DNA of 64,000 nucleotides from Micromonospora sp. RHAY321. GTDB lineage: Bacteria; Actinomycetota; Actinomycetes; Mycobacteriales; Micromonosporaceae. The stretch is taken from positions 62,001-126,000 of the forward strand of contig NZ_JAMHIW010000011.1 in NCBI RefSeq assembly GCF_023896955.1. The letters run 5' to 3'. A model generated the notes under the pieces. The model was given only the letters and a program-made list of their open reading frames with translations, made no database searches and was not told the DNA's origin. Below, piece after piece: positions 63,402-64,000 of the stretch. How positions within the stretch are numbered: the stretch's first letter is position 1; every line of letters starts with the position of its first letter. Position numbers and translations under genes: made by a program.

Positions 63402-64000
63402 ATGGCACTGATTGGCAATCTGCGGCACCGGCCGGTACGACGGCTGACCCAGCTCTACGTCGGGCTGGTCTTCTACGGGGTCAGCATGGCCCTGATGATC
63501 CGCTCCGGCCTGGGCCTCGACCCGTGGGACGTGTTCCACCAGGGGTTGTCCGAGCTGACCGAGCTCTCCTTCGGCACGGTCACCATCGGGGTCGGCGCGC
63601 TGGTGCTTCTGCTCTGGATCCCGCTGCGGCAACGGCCCGGCCTCGGCACGGTCAGCAACGTCGTGGTCATCGGCCTCGTGGTGGACGCCACCCTGGCCCT
63701 GCTGCCGTCCAGCAACCCGCTCGGCGTACGGATCGCGCTGCTGATCACCGGGATCGTCGCCAACGGTGCCGCCACCGCCATGTACCTCGGTGCCCGGCTG
63801 GGCCCCGGCCCGCGCGACGGGCTGATGACCGGCTTCGTGGCCCGCCGGCCGGGCTGGTCGATCCGGCTGGTGCGCACGGCCATCGAGGTCACCGTGCTGG
63901 CACTCGGCTGGCTGCTCGGCGGCACGGTCGGCCTGGGCACCGTCGCGTACGCGCTGGCCATCGGCCCGCTGGCGCAGTTCTTCATCCCGCTGTTCGCGGT
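63402..64000 (+). CDS. YczE/YitT-like membrane protein, cut by window end
   Basis: The visible 199 residues have six hydrophobic segments, starting LYVGLVFYGVSMALMIRSGLGLDPWDVF, the family signature, and later GLGTVSNVVVIGLVVDATLAL and YLGARLGPGPRDGLMTG. This is the YczE branch of integral membrane proteins, often divergent from a MocR gene. Its transport or signalling function is unknown. The C-terminus lies beyond position 64000. Confidence 0.88.
   Translation, partial: MALIGNLRHRPVRRLTQLYVGLVFYGVSMALMIRSGLGLDPWDVFHQGLSELTELSFGTVTIGVGALVLLLWIPLRQRPGLGTVSNVVVIGLVVDATLALLPSSNPLGVRIALLITGIVANGAATAMYLGARLGPGPRDGLMTGFVARRPGWSIRLVRTAIEVTVLALGWLLGGTVGLGTVAYALAIGPLAQFFIPLFA

Overview
This is a very GC-rich actinobacterial chromosome segment, most like Micromonospora or another Micromonosporaceae genus. 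Supporting signs are third-position GC bias in every gene, frequent GTG starts, ATGA/GTGA stop-start overlaps, a DUF6244 gene, the hisI-trpE-trpC-trpB-trpA plus lgt neighbourhood, IdeR-type iron-box regulation, and several apparently leaderless genes. No rRNA, tRNA, CRISPR array, transposase or integrase was recognised.

Layout. 1-4.3 kb: acyl-CoA thioesterase II and pyruvate kinase, a berberine-bridge-type FAD oxidase and a YCII protein. 4.5-13.3 kb: an accessory block with a small four-cysteine protein, a two-helix membrane protein, a 1369-residue TPR-CHAT protease, an aldo/keto reductase, and an operon of a membrane M48 metallopeptidase followed by an EACC1-like adaptor. This block is the best candidate for an undescribed conflict or signalling system. 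13.4-19.3 kb: secreted lipase, pentapeptide-repeat protein, a TetR/MFS pair with three operator copies, and a GH25-like lysin without a signal peptide. 19.5-24.3 kb: an island of orphan small genes (ASCH, secreted protein, DUF6244, short GntR with a repeat-rich operator, a three-gene overlapping operon, a membrane protein). 24.5-28 kb: an FtsK/SpoIIIE-type ATPase with a membrane partner. 28-33 kb: secreted SGNH esterase, secreted M1 aminopeptidase, membrane protein, MFS exporter.

33-50.7 kb is core nitrogen and amino-acid metabolism: gltB-gltD (glutamate synthase), a GNAT acetyltransferase, lgt with a flavin monooxygenase, a Nudix hydrolase, trpA-trpB-trpC, a small plus-strand gene, a Trp-associated membrane protein, trpE, and a hisI that is the C-terminal half of a nucleotidyltransferase-HisI fusion. 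50.7-58 kb holds transport and regulation: MerR, an ABC-2 exporter with a downstream TetR, a DUF2470 gene behind an iron box, and a heterodimeric ABC exporter with one degenerate ATP site. 58-64 kb: a TIGR03085 protein, a class I terpene synthase, a long-chain acyl-CoA synthetase, and a divergent MocR regulator/YczE-type membrane protein pair (the latter cut by the window end).

Functionally, trp, glt and pyk supply precursors. Many genes around them are exporters with a dedicated regulator next door, or secreted hydrolases, as expected for a soil saprophyte. All assignments come from reading the sequence; no database search was run.
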